NCBI GenBank assembly: GCA_019638385.1
Contig: JAHBTW010000002.1
Coordinates: forward strand, 404,765-468,764
From: Saprospiraceae bacterium
GTDB lineage: Bacteria; Bacteroidota; Bacteroidia; Chitinophagales; Saprospiraceae
DNA: 64,000 bases
Direction: 5' to 3'
Each line of letters begins with the position of its first letter. Positions within the stretch are counted from its first letter, which is position 1. The notes beneath the pieces are model-generated. The model made no database searches. It saw nothing but the letters and a program-made list of their open reading frames with translations, and was not told the DNA's origin. Positions 36,031-44,596 of the stretch are shown one piece after another. Both the position numbers and the translations under genes were made by a program.

Positions 36031-36963
36031 ATGAAAAAAATCTACCTTATCCTGTTGGTGTTCGCCGGCAGCACGACGATGCTCCTTGCGCAGCAGTTGC
36101 CCTACCGCAGTTCGTTCGGCGCGGCAGATTTCATCTGGAACCCGGCGATCACCGCCCCGGCAACCTATCTGGATTGGGGGCTCAGTTACCGGCAGCAATG
36201 GTTGGGCTTCGATCTGGCGCCTTCTACCGCCTTTGCGCATTTTCAATATCCTTTTGTAAAAAACAATATGAGTGCCGGGGCCTGGGTGATGCGGGATGAA
36301 GCGGGGCCGCTCAGTTATTTGCAGGCAGGCGCCGCCTACAGCTATAAGCTCGGCTTGGGCAGAGCCGGTATGCTGGTGCTCGGTTTGTCGGCTTCATTGA
36401 GCCAACATCAATTTGACGGCGGCAAAGCCATTGCCATAAACAACAACGACCCGGTTTTGCTCGGCCGGCGCAGTTCGGCCATGGCGCCCAATGTCGGCGC
36501 GGGGCTTTTTTATGTGAGCAATACCGAAATGTACGAACTGAGAGCAAACGGCTTTTTTTTCGGTGTAGGCAGCCAACAATTGCTGACCAATGATCTCAGC
36601 TTCGAGGGCAATAGCCGCGCCGTTTCCCTGGGCCGGGCCATACATGCCAATGCGATCCTGGGCGCCCGCTTTGTCAACGGATATACCTTCATCGAACCGA
36701 GCCTCTGGATGGACTACACCCACGAAGGTCTGTTCTATACGCGCGCCAATATGCTTTTTGAAATGGAGGATGCCTTTTGGGGCGGCGCTTCCGTGGCCAC
36801 CGACTTTACCTTCTCTCTACAGGGCGGCCTCATTTTGAGCAACGCTTTCCTCGGCGACGGCACGCTGCGCATTGGCGGCATCGGCTCCTACAATCTCGGC
36901 CCGCTCGGAAACGCTCAGGGAGCAGGCTTTGAGGTGATGGTGATATACCGCTACGGAAAATAA
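36031..36963 (+). CDS. PorP/SprF-family outer-membrane protein (module 1)
   Basis: 310 residues with a signal peptide (MKKIYLILLVFAGSTTMLLA, then QQ). The family start is clear: LPYRSSFGAADFIWNPAITA, then LSYRQQWLGF, with GLY/ALA-rich amphipathic beta-strands through the rest, fitting a 14-strand outer-membrane barrel. The start codon lies one base after the stop of the type B PKD protein, so the two are translationally linked. In known gliding systems SprF-like proteins are needed to secrete or attach the type B cargo encoded next to them; the same pairing is inferred here. A second family member is at 44597. Confidence 0.92.
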   Translation: MKKIYLILLVFAGSTTMLLAQQLPYRSSFGAADFIWNPAITAPATYLDWGLSYRQQWLGFDLAPSTAFAHFQYPFVKNNMSAGAWVMRDEAGPLSYLQAGAAYSYKLGLGRAGMLVLGLSASLSQHQFDGGKAIAINNNDPVLLGRRSSAMAPNVGAGLFYVSNTEMYELRANGFFFGVGSQQLLTNDLSFEGNSRAVSLGRAIHANAILGARFVNGYTFIEPSLWMDYTHEGLFYTRANMLFEMEDAFWGGASVATDFTFSLQGGLILSNAFLGDGTLRIGGIGSYNLGPLGNAQGAGFEVMVIYRYGK

Positions 36964-37091
36964 AAGCACGCTATGAAAAAAACTCCCCTCCCCACTGATA
37001 ACATTTTGAGAATACTGCAACATACGGCTGGATGGACCTCGCGTCCTTACCGGCAGTAAGTAATCATTCACTATCAAAATCCAGACGAATC

Positions 37092-39782
37092 ATGAAGGAT
37101 TATTATCTCGTTCTCAAAGCACTCTTGTTGAGTTGGTTGATCGGATCGGCAGTTGTGGAGGCGGCGGCTTGTACAGCGCCGGCTACTGCGCAGTTCTCGC
37201 ATAGCCACCTGACATCCAACTCCGCACAATTGAACGCCTCAGCCGAAGGTATTGCTTTCCAGTTTGCCTACAAGCTGTCCACGTCAAGTGTTTGGCAGTA
37301 CACCGGATCGCCCTACACCAGTCCCAAAATCATCAGCGGCCTGACGGCAGGTTCTACTTATCAGTACGCCATGCGCCGGCAGTGCAGCAACGGTGTGTGG
37401 AGTGCTTGGTCGGCCGTCAAAACTTTCGCGCCCCAATCGGCCACCTGCACTGCGCCGGCGATAAGCCAACTCAATGCCACGAATATCACAACTACGAGTG
37501 CGCGCCTGGAGTCGAACTTAACGGGTGAGCAGCACAAGTTCCGCTATCGTGCAGTAGGCTCGACGGCTTGGATCAACACGCCGACAACTGAATATTGTTA
37601 TATCGGCCCCTGGGACGGCGTTCAATGTGTACAGATATCGAACTTGCAGCCGGGTACGACCTACGAATATCAAGCGGCCAGACAATGCAGCAACGGCGCA
37701 TGGAGTCCCTGGTCGTCGAGCAAGACCTTCACGACCCCAGCGGCCACGTGTACCGCACCGACGACCTCGGAGTTCACGGTCACTAACCTGACGGCCACTT
37801 CGGCGCAGTTGAGCACGACGGCTGTGGGCAATGCCTTTCAGTTCCGCTACAAGCTGGCTTCCTCCAGCGCTTGGACAGAGACCGGCACACCCTATACCAG
37901 CCCCAAGTCCATCAGCGGCTTGCTGGCCAACACTTCTTACCACTATGCCGTGCGCCGTCAGTGTAGCAATGGGGTATGGAGTCCCTGGTCGTCGAGCAAA
38001 ACCTTCACGACCCCGGCGGCCGTTGAATGTGTCGCTCCGACCCTCTCTCAATTTTGGCATAATGCCGTTTCCGATTGGTCTGTTGCGTTGGAACACTCTC
38101 TGCCAGGCACGGGGAATCCGGCTACTTCCTACTTCCGATTCTCTTTCCGGATATTGGGTACAAATAGCTGGAGTATTGGGCAGGCGTTTACTGGCAACAC
38201 CGTAACGGTTGCTAATTTTCAACCGGGTACGTCATACGAGTATAGGCTTCAACGATATTGTGCAAATGCCCAGTGGGGGCCTTGGTCGGCTGTAAAAACA
38301 TTCAGCATAGTATGTACTGCGATGACCGGCTTTTCACACAGCAACGTGACTGCCAATTCCGCTACGCTTAGTCGGTGTACCTCCTGTGTATCCGCAACCG
38401 CCTACAGATTCAGGTATCGGATAACCGGCAATAATAACTGGACGACATCAGTTGATTTCACAGGTATTTCCATCAACATCACAGGGCTTACGTCAGGAGT
38501 TACTTACGAATACCAGATTGCAAGACGCTGCATCAGCAATGAATGGAGCGCGTGGTCTCCTTCGAAAACATTTAACACCACCTGTCCTCCCGCTACCACG
38601 AACCAATTCTGGCACGGCAACGTCGGGACCAACAGCGTAACATTCCATCATGCGGCACCCGGCACAGCATTCCAGATTCGTTACAGGAAAGTTGGAAACA
38701 ATAGCTGGACTACGCCCAATTCATTTACCGGGAGTTCCACAACCATCACCAACTTCTCTACCGGAACCGCCTATGAATATCAATTCCGCAGACGTTGCTC
38801 AAGTGGCGAGTGGAGTGCCTGGTCAGACTCTAAGACGTTCAACACCATCTGCCCCGAACCTCCGTTAAACAAATTTTCCCACAACAACGTCACGGAAAAT
38901 TCAGTACGCCTGAACCGGACAGAATGGGGTACCGAGTTCCAGTTTCGTTACAGGGTGCAACCCTCCGGGGGCTGGATAACTCCGGATGCTTTTACCGGCA
39001 ACTTCATCAACATCACGGGCCTTTCCAGCGGAACGACTTATGAATATCAGTTCAGGAAACGCTGTGTGTCCGGCGATTGGAGCGCCTGGTCGGCCTCCAA
39101 GATATTCGGCACCGTTTGTCCGCAACTGACCACCGCCCAATTCTGGCATACCAATGTTACGCCCACTTCGGCGATTTTGGTCACCAATGCCGCAGGTGTT
39201 TCCTTCCAGTTTCACTATGTTTACACAGGGAATGGAACAACAACGGCGGCTTCTTCGAGCAATGCCCATGCCATCAGCGTAAGCCCGGGACGAACTTACC
39301 ATTACAAAGTCCGGCGTATATGCAGCAATGGCGGCCCCTGGAGCGCATGGTCTCCCACTCGCAGTTTCACGACCCCCAGCAACTTCAACCTTTCCGCGCC
39401 CGAGACATTGGTCGTCCCCATAGCGGCGGACGAATGGCTGCGCCCTGAGCTGGAGGATGAAGATACCGGGGATGTTTCGGAGGGCGCCGTACAGCTTCCT
39501 GAAATTGGAGTGACCGTGCCGGTCAAAGCTGAGGTCGTCGTTTTCCCCAACCCGACGCGCAGCACGGTGCAGTTCAGGGCTATGGGCGAAGCCGGCGGCA
39601 CGCTGCACCTGCGCCTGCTCGATATGCGGGGGCAAGTCGTACGCACGCTTGTGCAAACCCAGCAATACGATGGCCAGGCCGACTTACAATTCGATCTGTC
39701 GGGACTGCCAAGTGGGACTTACCTACTGCAAGGCGCCGCCGGCAAAACGCCGGTCAGTGAGCGGATCATCAAGATGGATTAA
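37092..39782 (+). CDS. T9SS cargo protein with eight fibronectin-III-like repeats
   Basis: About 896 residues from the ATG at 37092, which opens a signal peptide (LVLKALLLSWLIGSAVVEAA). Eight repeats of about 85-105 residues follow, each starting with 'CTAP' or 'CPxx' and ending 'RRQCSNGxWSxWSxSKTF', typical of FnIII-like modules in Bacteroidota adhesins. The DNA of repeats 1-3 is more similar and GC-richer than that of repeats 4-7. A short acidic linker leads to a type A sorting domain (VVFPNPTRSTVQFRAMGE ... LLDMRGQVVRTLV ... GLPSGTYLLQG). It ends at a strong terminator, which closes the first surface module. Binding partner unknown. Confidence 0.9.
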   Translation: MKDYYLVLKALLLSWLIGSAVVEAAACTAPATAQFSHSHLTSNSAQLNASAEGIAFQFAYKLSTSSVWQYTGSPYTSPKIISGLTAGSTYQYAMRRQCSNGVWSAWSAVKTFAPQSATCTAPAISQLNATNITTTSARLESNLTGEQHKFRYRAVGSTAWINTPTTEYCYIGPWDGVQCVQISNLQPGTTYEYQAARQCSNGAWSPWSSSKTFTTPAATCTAPTTSEFTVTNLTATSAQLSTTAVGNAFQFRYKLASSSAWTETGTPYTSPKSISGLLANTSYHYAVRRQCSNGVWSPWSSSKTFTTPAAVECVAPTLSQFWHNAVSDWSVALEHSLPGTGNPATSYFRFSFRILGTNSWSIGQAFTGNTVTVANFQPGTSYEYRLQRYCANAQWGPWSAVKTFSIVCTAMTGFSHSNVTANSATLSRCTSCVSATAYRFRYRITGNNNWTTSVDFTGISINITGLTSGVTYEYQIARRCISNEWSAWSPSKTFNTTCPPATTNQFWHGNVGTNSVTFHHAAPGTAFQIRYRKVGNNSWTTPNSFTGSSTTITNFSTGTAYEYQFRRRCSSGEWSAWSDSKTFNTICPEPPLNKFSHNNVTENSVRLNRTEWGTEFQFRYRVQPSGGWITPDAFTGNFINITGLSSGTTYEYQFRKRCVSGDWSAWSASKIFGTVCPQLTTAQFWHTNVTPTSAILVTNAAGVSFQFHYVYTGNGTTTAASSSNAHAISVSPGRTYHYKVRRICSNGGPWSAWSPTRSFTTPSNFNLSAPETLVVPIAADEWLRPELEDEDTGDVSEGAVQLPEIGVTVPVKAEVVVFPNPTRSTVQFRAMGEAGGTLHLRLLDMRGQVVRTLVQTQQYDGQADLQFDLSGLPSGTYLLQGAAGKTPVSERIIKMD

Positions 39783-39804
39783 ACTGCTAAAACTAGACTC
39801 CTTG

Positions 39805-39841
39805 CTCCCCGCAGGCACAAATCACCTGCGGGGAGTTTTTT
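39805..39841 (+). terminator. Rho-independent terminator of surface module 1
   Basis: An 11-bp perfect stem CTCCCCGCAGG (39805-39815) / CCTGCGGGGAG (39825-39835) is followed by TTTTTT. The IS element begins 13 bp later. Confidence 0.9.
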
Positions 39842-39853
39842 ACCCTCCACAAG

Positions 39854-39873
39854 GGCGTTGTTGCATGAATCGA
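39854..39873 (+). repeat. Left terminal inverted repeat of the IS element
   Basis: 20 bases that match the complement of 40958-40977 exactly. Confidence 0.92.
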
Positions 39874-39936
39874 CAAAAAGGTAGGTCGAGAGTTGTACTT
39901 TTGAAAGTTGCAATAACAAACGAACAACTTCGACCT

Positions 39937-40917
39937 ATGGCAAACATAACAACAACGGATCAAAGTAACAAGTGCACGGATCAGAAAGGTAAGTACCGGG
40001 TAACGAATTGGTAGGCGTACAACAAAAGTCTGGTCAAGAGAGGTAGTATAACGTTTTGGTTTGATGAGGATTTGCAGGAGAACTGGTACTATGATGGACC
40101 AGAACAACGAGGTGGCCAGTTCAAATATTCAGATGTATGCATGGTGGGTTTGTTACAGCCCAAAGCGGTGTTCAACCTTAAATACCGGCAGTTAGAGGGC
40201 TTTGCGGCATCGATCTTGAGCATAATGGACTTAAACCTGGAAGTGCCTTGTTATACACAGGTGAGCCGTAGAGCGCAGCAAATAGAAGTGCAGTTGTCAT
40301 TGGCCAAATCGAATGGGCCACTATATATCGTATTCGATTCCACCGGGTTGAAGGTGTATGGAGATGGGGAATGGAAGGTTCGTAAACACGGCATATCCAA
40401 ACGGAGAACCTGGCGAAAATTACATTTGGGAGTTGATGAGAAAACGGGTATGATTCACGCTCAGGTATTGACGGAAAATGGCAAAGGAGACGGCGACTCA
40501 CAGCAATTTCGAGATTTACTGGAGCAAGTGGAAAGCCCTGTAGATCGAGTGAGCGGGGATGGTGCTTATGACACATATGATATATGGAGTGTGCTCAAAG
40601 AGAAAAATATTGAGCGGATCATACCCCCGCAGGAAAATGCCATATACTGGGTGGATGAATATGGCGAACTACTTGACATTGGGCGAAATTCGGTGTTGGA
40701 AAAAATTGAGCAAAAGGGCAGGAAAGAATGGAAGCAGGAAAGCGGTTATCACCGTCGAAGTTTATCCGAAACAGCCATGTTCAGGTATAAGAAGATTTTT
40801 GGAGCAGAGCTACTGTCCAGAAAGCTGAAAAGCCAGAAGACGGAAGCTGCCGTAAAAGTCATCTGCCTCAATAAAATGACAGGGATTGGTATGCCCGTTT
40901 CTAAGAAAATCTCATAA
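39937..40917 (+). pseudogene. IS5-family transposase interrupted by an in-frame TAG
   Basis: The full-length frame would be 326 codons, normal for this family. It begins MANITTTDQSNKCTDQKGKY, then RVTNW, hits TAG at 40012-40014, and continues in the same frame with AYNKSLVKRGSITFW, exactly the family's conserved N-terminal block. A 281-residue open frame remains from 40072. The DDE catalytic residues are all present downstream: Asp in VFDSTGLKVYG, Asp in SGDGAYDTYD and Glu in RRSLSETAMFRYK. A single base change restores the gene, so inactivation is recent, unless a truncated product or stop read-through is used. Confidence 0.88.
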
Positions 40918-40957
40918 GAAAATTTCAATAAATGGGGGTTTTATGTCCCGACGGATT

Positions 40958-40977
40958 TCGATTCATGCAACAACGCC
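40958..40977 (-). repeat. Right terminal inverted repeat of the IS element
   Basis: 20 bases complementary to 39854-39873 without mismatch; it ends 47 bp before the start of the second LuxR-type gene. Confidence 0.92.
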
Positions 40978-41024
40978 TAGTAAAACAATGAATAATCAGC
41001 TTGGAAAAATCTTAAAACCTGGCC

Positions 41025-41798
41025 ATGAGAGCAATGAATCTTCCCCCTCCATTGGGCGAGCCGGTGGATCCCCCCTGGAGCGAGGTGCAGAAAAAATGGG
41101 ATGCTGCTTGTCGAAGCAGGGAGCCACGTACATTTTTACAGCTATTTGATGCCCGCGAAGGCAGGACTGTAAGAACAGCAGGTCTCCATCTGCTGGGGTA
41201 CGAAGACGGGCGGGAATTCAATACGGCGCAGTTGCTGCAATTGACGCACGAAAACCAGCGGATGTTGCTTCATTATCAAACCAATATGGTTTACAGGGTC
41301 TTTGCCGAAAGGCCGGAGTTGATCTATGGCAAAGATGTGGTGTACTGCAATATCCGTTCCTTCATGGATGCTGCCGGGCAATTCTGGCGGGTGCATCAGG
41401 TTTCTGTTCCTGCGCAGTATGACCAAACCGGCAGATTGGTGCGCTATTTGAGCTACTACCGGATTCTTGGGAAATACAATGGAGAGCCGTTTGAAACGGA
41501 TATTTATACCTCCCCTAAATTTCCGGAAGAAGGGCGGCTCTTAATGTTGGAACTCAAACGGATCAAGGATGAGGCGCTACAAGGTCTGGGCTTTACGCAA
41601 AAAGAAGAAGACGTGATCAGGCTGATGGCTGCCAATTGCTCCCGCGCAGCCATTGCCGAGACAATGAATATCACGCCGCGCACCGTGGACAAACACCGGC
41701 TGAACATCCTCGAAAAAGGAAGGCTGCTTTTCCCGCTCAATGATTTTTCCCAAGCAGCAGATGTAGTGCACTACCTCGACCGGCAATGGTTACTTTAG
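41025..41798 (+). CDS. LuxR-family transcriptional regulator, second surface module
   Basis: 257 residues. The C-terminal LuxR/GerE helix-turn-helix is clear (GFTQKEEDVIRLMAANCSRA, then AIAETMNITPRTVDKHRLNI). The N-terminal ~170 residues are PAS-like (LQLFDAREGRTVRTAGLHLL; DAAGQFWRVHQVSVPAQYD). Its layout matches the regulator at 27669 although the sequence is diverged. Only 47 bp separate the IS element from the ATG, so its native promoter may have been replaced or lost. The stop codon is followed directly by the operator-like palindrome at 41800 and then an OmpA/PorP/PKD gene set. Autoregulation and control of this set are inferred. Confidence 0.88.
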   Translation: MRAMNLPPPLGEPVDPPWSEVQKKWDAACRSREPRTFLQLFDAREGRTVRTAGLHLLGYEDGREFNTAQLLQLTHENQRMLLHYQTNMVYRVFAERPELIYGKDVVYCNIRSFMDAAGQFWRVHQVSVPAQYDQTGRLVRYLSYYRILGKYNGEPFETDIYTSPKFPEEGRLLMLELKRIKDEALQGLGFTQKEEDVIRLMAANCSRAAIAETMNITPRTVDKHRLNILEKGRLLFPLNDFSQAADVVHYLDRQWLL

Positions 41799-41799
41799 G

Positions 41800-41815
41800 T
41801 GGTAGGCTACTACCA
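41800..41815. promoter_or_regulatory. Candidate LuxR operator, site 2 (TGGTAG-N4-CTACCA)
   Basis: An inverted repeat TGGTAG GCTA CTACCA starting two bases after the LuxR stop codon. Over GGTGGTAGG-N-TACTACCAT it differs from site 1 at a single position. The centre (41807.5) is 28.5 bp before TAACTTGG (41836), a spacing almost equal to that at site 1. A partial repeat of the left half (GGTAGGCT) recurs at 41868-41875. Confidence 0.65.
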
Positions 41816-41835
41816 TTCAATCAACAAAAACCGGA

Positions 41836-41843
41836 TAACTTGG
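41836..41843 (+). promoter_or_regulatory. -7-like element of the second surface module
   Basis: TAACTTGG differs from TAnnTTTG at one position. Support comes mainly from its spacing to site 2, which equals that at the first module within one base. It would give a leader of about 90 nt for the gene at 41936. Confidence 0.35.
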
Positions 41844-41935
41844 CCGATGCTTGGAGTACCTGTAGCGGGTAGGCTGTACGGTTGGTGTTTATGCCGATAC
41901 AATTACCAATTTCTTCACCATAAAATCTTATTGCC

Positions 41936-44548
41936 ATGAGAGTAGCTGTTCTTCTTACCCTTTTTGTCGCCTTATCGGTGATCGACGTTTTTTCACAAGT
42001 CAGCCAAGGGTTTAAGCTCGCCGACAAACAAAAGTGGGACAAAGCCCGAAAGGCCTTCCAAAAGGACCTGAACCATGAAGTTTATGGCGCTTCTGCCCAT
42101 TGGGGCATGGCCCGTGTGGAATTGGGAGAGGACCAGGGGGGGGAAAAGTATATTCGCGCTTATCACTTGGTAGAAAAAGCGGGGCTTTTATCGGAAAAAC
42201 TGACGGATGAAAAGAGGAAGGAGTTGATTAAAGCTAATCAGCTTCCCAACGGTTTTGAAAAAGAATTGAAAAGTATGGAAAAAAGCATCCTTGCGGATCT
42301 GAAAAAACGGAGGAATCTTGCTCAAGTGGACGAACTCCTGGATATAATGACAAAGGATGCCTCATTGGTACTTCCAACGGATTCTACGCGGAGGGCCTTT
42401 GACGCCGTTCGCAAGGGGGCTATTGAAAAGGCGTTGCACAACGCAAAAGATTATACCATCTTGTATTCTTTGAATACCAGGCACCGGACTATCATCACGC
42501 AGAATCGTTTTTTGTTCTCCAGTAATTTGGATTGGCGTTTGATAAATTCCTTCCTAAAAGATAAAAACAGAGGTGCAAAAAACCTGGCGCAATTTGTTGC
42601 AGAAAACCCGGAGCATTATGTTTCCAAAGATTGTTGGATCGGGCAGTGCCTTGTTGTTATTGGCAATGGCACCCCCGAAGGTATGCTCGATTTTTTAGCT
42701 GATTACCCGTATAGCTCCTTATATGAAATAGTGGTCTTTGGAATCAAGGATTTGAAGTATCGCGAATCAGCTACGAAGGGATTTACGGAAAGGCAGCAAC
42801 AGATATGGCAGGACATCAAGTTAGACGAGGAACTGGCTAAATCCATTTCCAGCAGTGCTCCTTTGGATAGCAGCTTTCATCACAAAGCGCTGGTTTACAT
42901 GGAGCGTACGGCTCCCAACAACCGTGCGTACCACCTGATGGAAAAAATAATCCAGCGGTACCTGGAGGATCGGCAATGGGATTTTGCAGAGGAAATGGCG
43001 CTGAAGTGCCAAGCCTATTTCGCAAGCATACCCTCAAGTATCCCTGGTTTACCGAAAGGTTGTTGGTATATGGGTACACGAAGAGACTGGTTCGAGACGG
43101 CTATCCCCATTTTGCAGCAACCGGCAGGCAATGCAGCTTTGCATCCCTTGGAGGCGGTCAACACGGTGAAAGGCAATGAGTTTTCTCCCGTTCTCAGCCC
43201 GGACGGAAAAACCCTTTACTTTGCGGGCGCCGGCCGGCCTGACAACATCAACGGAGAAGATGTTTTTGTAACCCATATGATTGATGGCCGCTGGACGAAG
43301 CCGACTCTCGTTGAGAACCTCTCCGGGGAGGACAACTTTGTCCCACTATCGCTTAGTTCGGATGCCTCGGAAATGCTCGTTTTTGAAAATGGTCTTTTGC
43401 GGGTAAGCAAAAGAACAAAAAACGGATGGAGCGCGCCTGTTGAGATACCCGGCTGGAGAGATGGGGATTTTCCCTGGATCGGGCGGGCTGTTTTCGGCGA
43501 CACGGGACAGGTTATTATTTTTTCTGCCTCCAAGGTCTTACAAGAAATTGACCGGACATCAGATACCGATATTTTTGTGATGCTCAAGGATGATGCCGGC
43601 GAATGGGGCAAGCCTTTTCCCATCAGTCCCCTAATAAATACGCCCGAACAAGAAAGAAGTCCGTTTTTGCATGCAGACGGCAAAACCCTGTATTTTAGCT
43701 CAAACGGTCACAAAGGGCTGGGCGGTATGGACGTTTATCAATCCAAACGCCCGGATGACACTTGGAAAAACTGGTCGCCGCCTGTGAATATGGGCAAGGA
43801 GATCAACAAGTTGGAAGACGACTGGTGTTATCTCGCTGCAAATACGAGCGGCACCCACGCTTTTATGGCCTATACACGCATGTACGGGGGCGCACATGAC
43901 ATCATCTACCGGGAAATTCCACGGCACGTCAGGCCTACCCCCTACCTGTCCATTACCGGGAAAATAAAAACAGAAGGCAACAGGCCGGTGCTTGTGATTG
44001 CAAGAGACGCTTCCGGGCGGGTTGTAGGCCGGGGAATGACCAAGCCGGATGGAACCTTAGACATGGTTGTCCCGGCTGATATCGAAGGTAAAATCTCTCT
44101 CGAATCCGGCGATAGTACGGTAGTATTGCCTGAAAATAGTATCGCCGTCAAGCCGGGCGAAGAGGTCATTGTGATCCAGGAACCTTTACAAGTGTTGCCC
44201 GCGGGTGAATTTCAAATGCCTGTGATATTATTCGAAAAGAACTCCTCCGAGCTTCACGATGACGCCAGGTCAAAACTGCGCGCATTCTACCATCAAATCA
44301 AAGACAAAGGGTTTGTACTCAACATCTCCGGCTATACGGACCCGGATGGGGATGCGAACCATAATAAGCTATTGTCTAAAAAGCGAGCGGATGCCGTCAA
44401 GCATCAACTCATTAATTTAGGTTATCCCGAACATCTACTCCATACGGCGGGCTACGGAAGTAAGGGCGGCCCACAAACAAATGCATCTGAAGATGAAAAA
44501 GCCAAATATCGCCGGGTAGATGTTAAAATTGTGCATAAAAATGAATAA
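41936..44548 (+). CDS. OmpA-family protein with PD40 propeller, T9SS-associated type
   Basis: 870 residues with a signal peptide (MRVAVLLTLFVALSVIDVFS, then Q). Residues about 22-390 are helical, starting with a TPR-like KLADKQKWDKARKAFQ. Residues about 400-650 hold PD40 (WD40-like) blades: NEFSPVLSPDGKTLYFAGAG, RSPFLHADGKTLYFSSNG and KGLGGMDVYQSKRPDDTW. A carboxypeptidase-regulatory-like linker follows (about 675-740), then the OmpA C-terminal peptidoglycan-binding domain (about 755-868; ILFEKNSSELHDDARSKLRA ... ISGYTDPDGDANHN ... KYRRVDVKI). This architecture resembles PorE-like proteins that tie T9SS complexes to the cell wall. It is the first gene after operator site 2 and is followed by PorP/SprF and a type B giant. 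Confidence 0.92.
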   Translation: MRVAVLLTLFVALSVIDVFSQVSQGFKLADKQKWDKARKAFQKDLNHEVYGASAHWGMARVELGEDQGGEKYIRAYHLVEKAGLLSEKLTDEKRKELIKANQLPNGFEKELKSMEKSILADLKKRRNLAQVDELLDIMTKDASLVLPTDSTRRAFDAVRKGAIEKALHNAKDYTILYSLNTRHRTIITQNRFLFSSNLDWRLINSFLKDKNRGAKNLAQFVAENPEHYVSKDCWIGQCLVVIGNGTPEGMLDFLADYPYSSLYEIVVFGIKDLKYRESATKGFTERQQQIWQDIKLDEELAKSISSSAPLDSSFHHKALVYMERTAPNNRAYHLMEKIIQRYLEDRQWDFAEEMALKCQAYFASIPSSIPGLPKGCWYMGTRRDWFETAIPILQQPAGNAALHPLEAVNTVKGNEFSPVLSPDGKTLYFAGAGRPDNINGEDVFVTHMIDGRWTKPTLVENLSGEDNFVPLSLSSDASEMLVFENGLLRVSKRTKNGWSAPVEIPGWRDGDFPWIGRAVFGDTGQVIIFSASKVLQEIDRTSDTDIFVMLKDDAGEWGKPFPISPLINTPEQERSPFLHADGKTLYFSSNGHKGLGGMDVYQSKRPDDTWKNWSPPVNMGKEINKLEDDWCYLAANTSGTHAFMAYTRMYGGAHDIIYREIPRHVRPTPYLSITGKIKTEGNRPVLVIARDASGRVVGRGMTKPDGTLDMVVPADIEGKISLESGDSTVVLPENSIAVKPGEEVIVIQEPLQVLPAGEFQMPVILFEKNSSELHDDARSKLRAFYHQIKDKGFVLNISGYTDPDGDANHNKLLSKKRADAVKHQLINLGYPEHLLHTAGYGSKGGPQTNASEDEKAKYRRVDVKIVHKNE

Positions 44549-44596
44549 GTCGGTAGGGTCTCCATATCTTACCTTCGCTTCTAAAAAAACTCACCT

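Larger units (their letters stand above)
39854..40977 (+). mobile_element. IS5-family (IS903-like) insertion sequence, 1124 bp
   Basis: Bounded by perfect 20-bp terminal inverted repeats GGCGTTGTTGCATGAATCGA (39854-39873) and its complement (40958-40977), of the IS903-type 'GGCxTTGTTGCAT' form. It carries one transposase gene, which has an in-frame stop. The 9 bases on each side (CTCCACAAG and TAGTAAAAC) do not match, so the expected target duplication is missing. Confidence 0.92.

Noticed and set aside
40072..40917. Independent 281-residue transposase gene starting at 40072
   Set aside because: The start lacks the conserved VTNW...RGSITFW N-terminal block, which is present in the same frame upstream of the TAG; it is one interrupted gene.
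44551..44566. Degenerate operator-like CGGTAGGGTCTCCAT before the PorP/SprF gene
   Set aside because: Two bases are missing compared with site 1, the right half-site is broken, and the distance to the -7 element is only about 12 bp.
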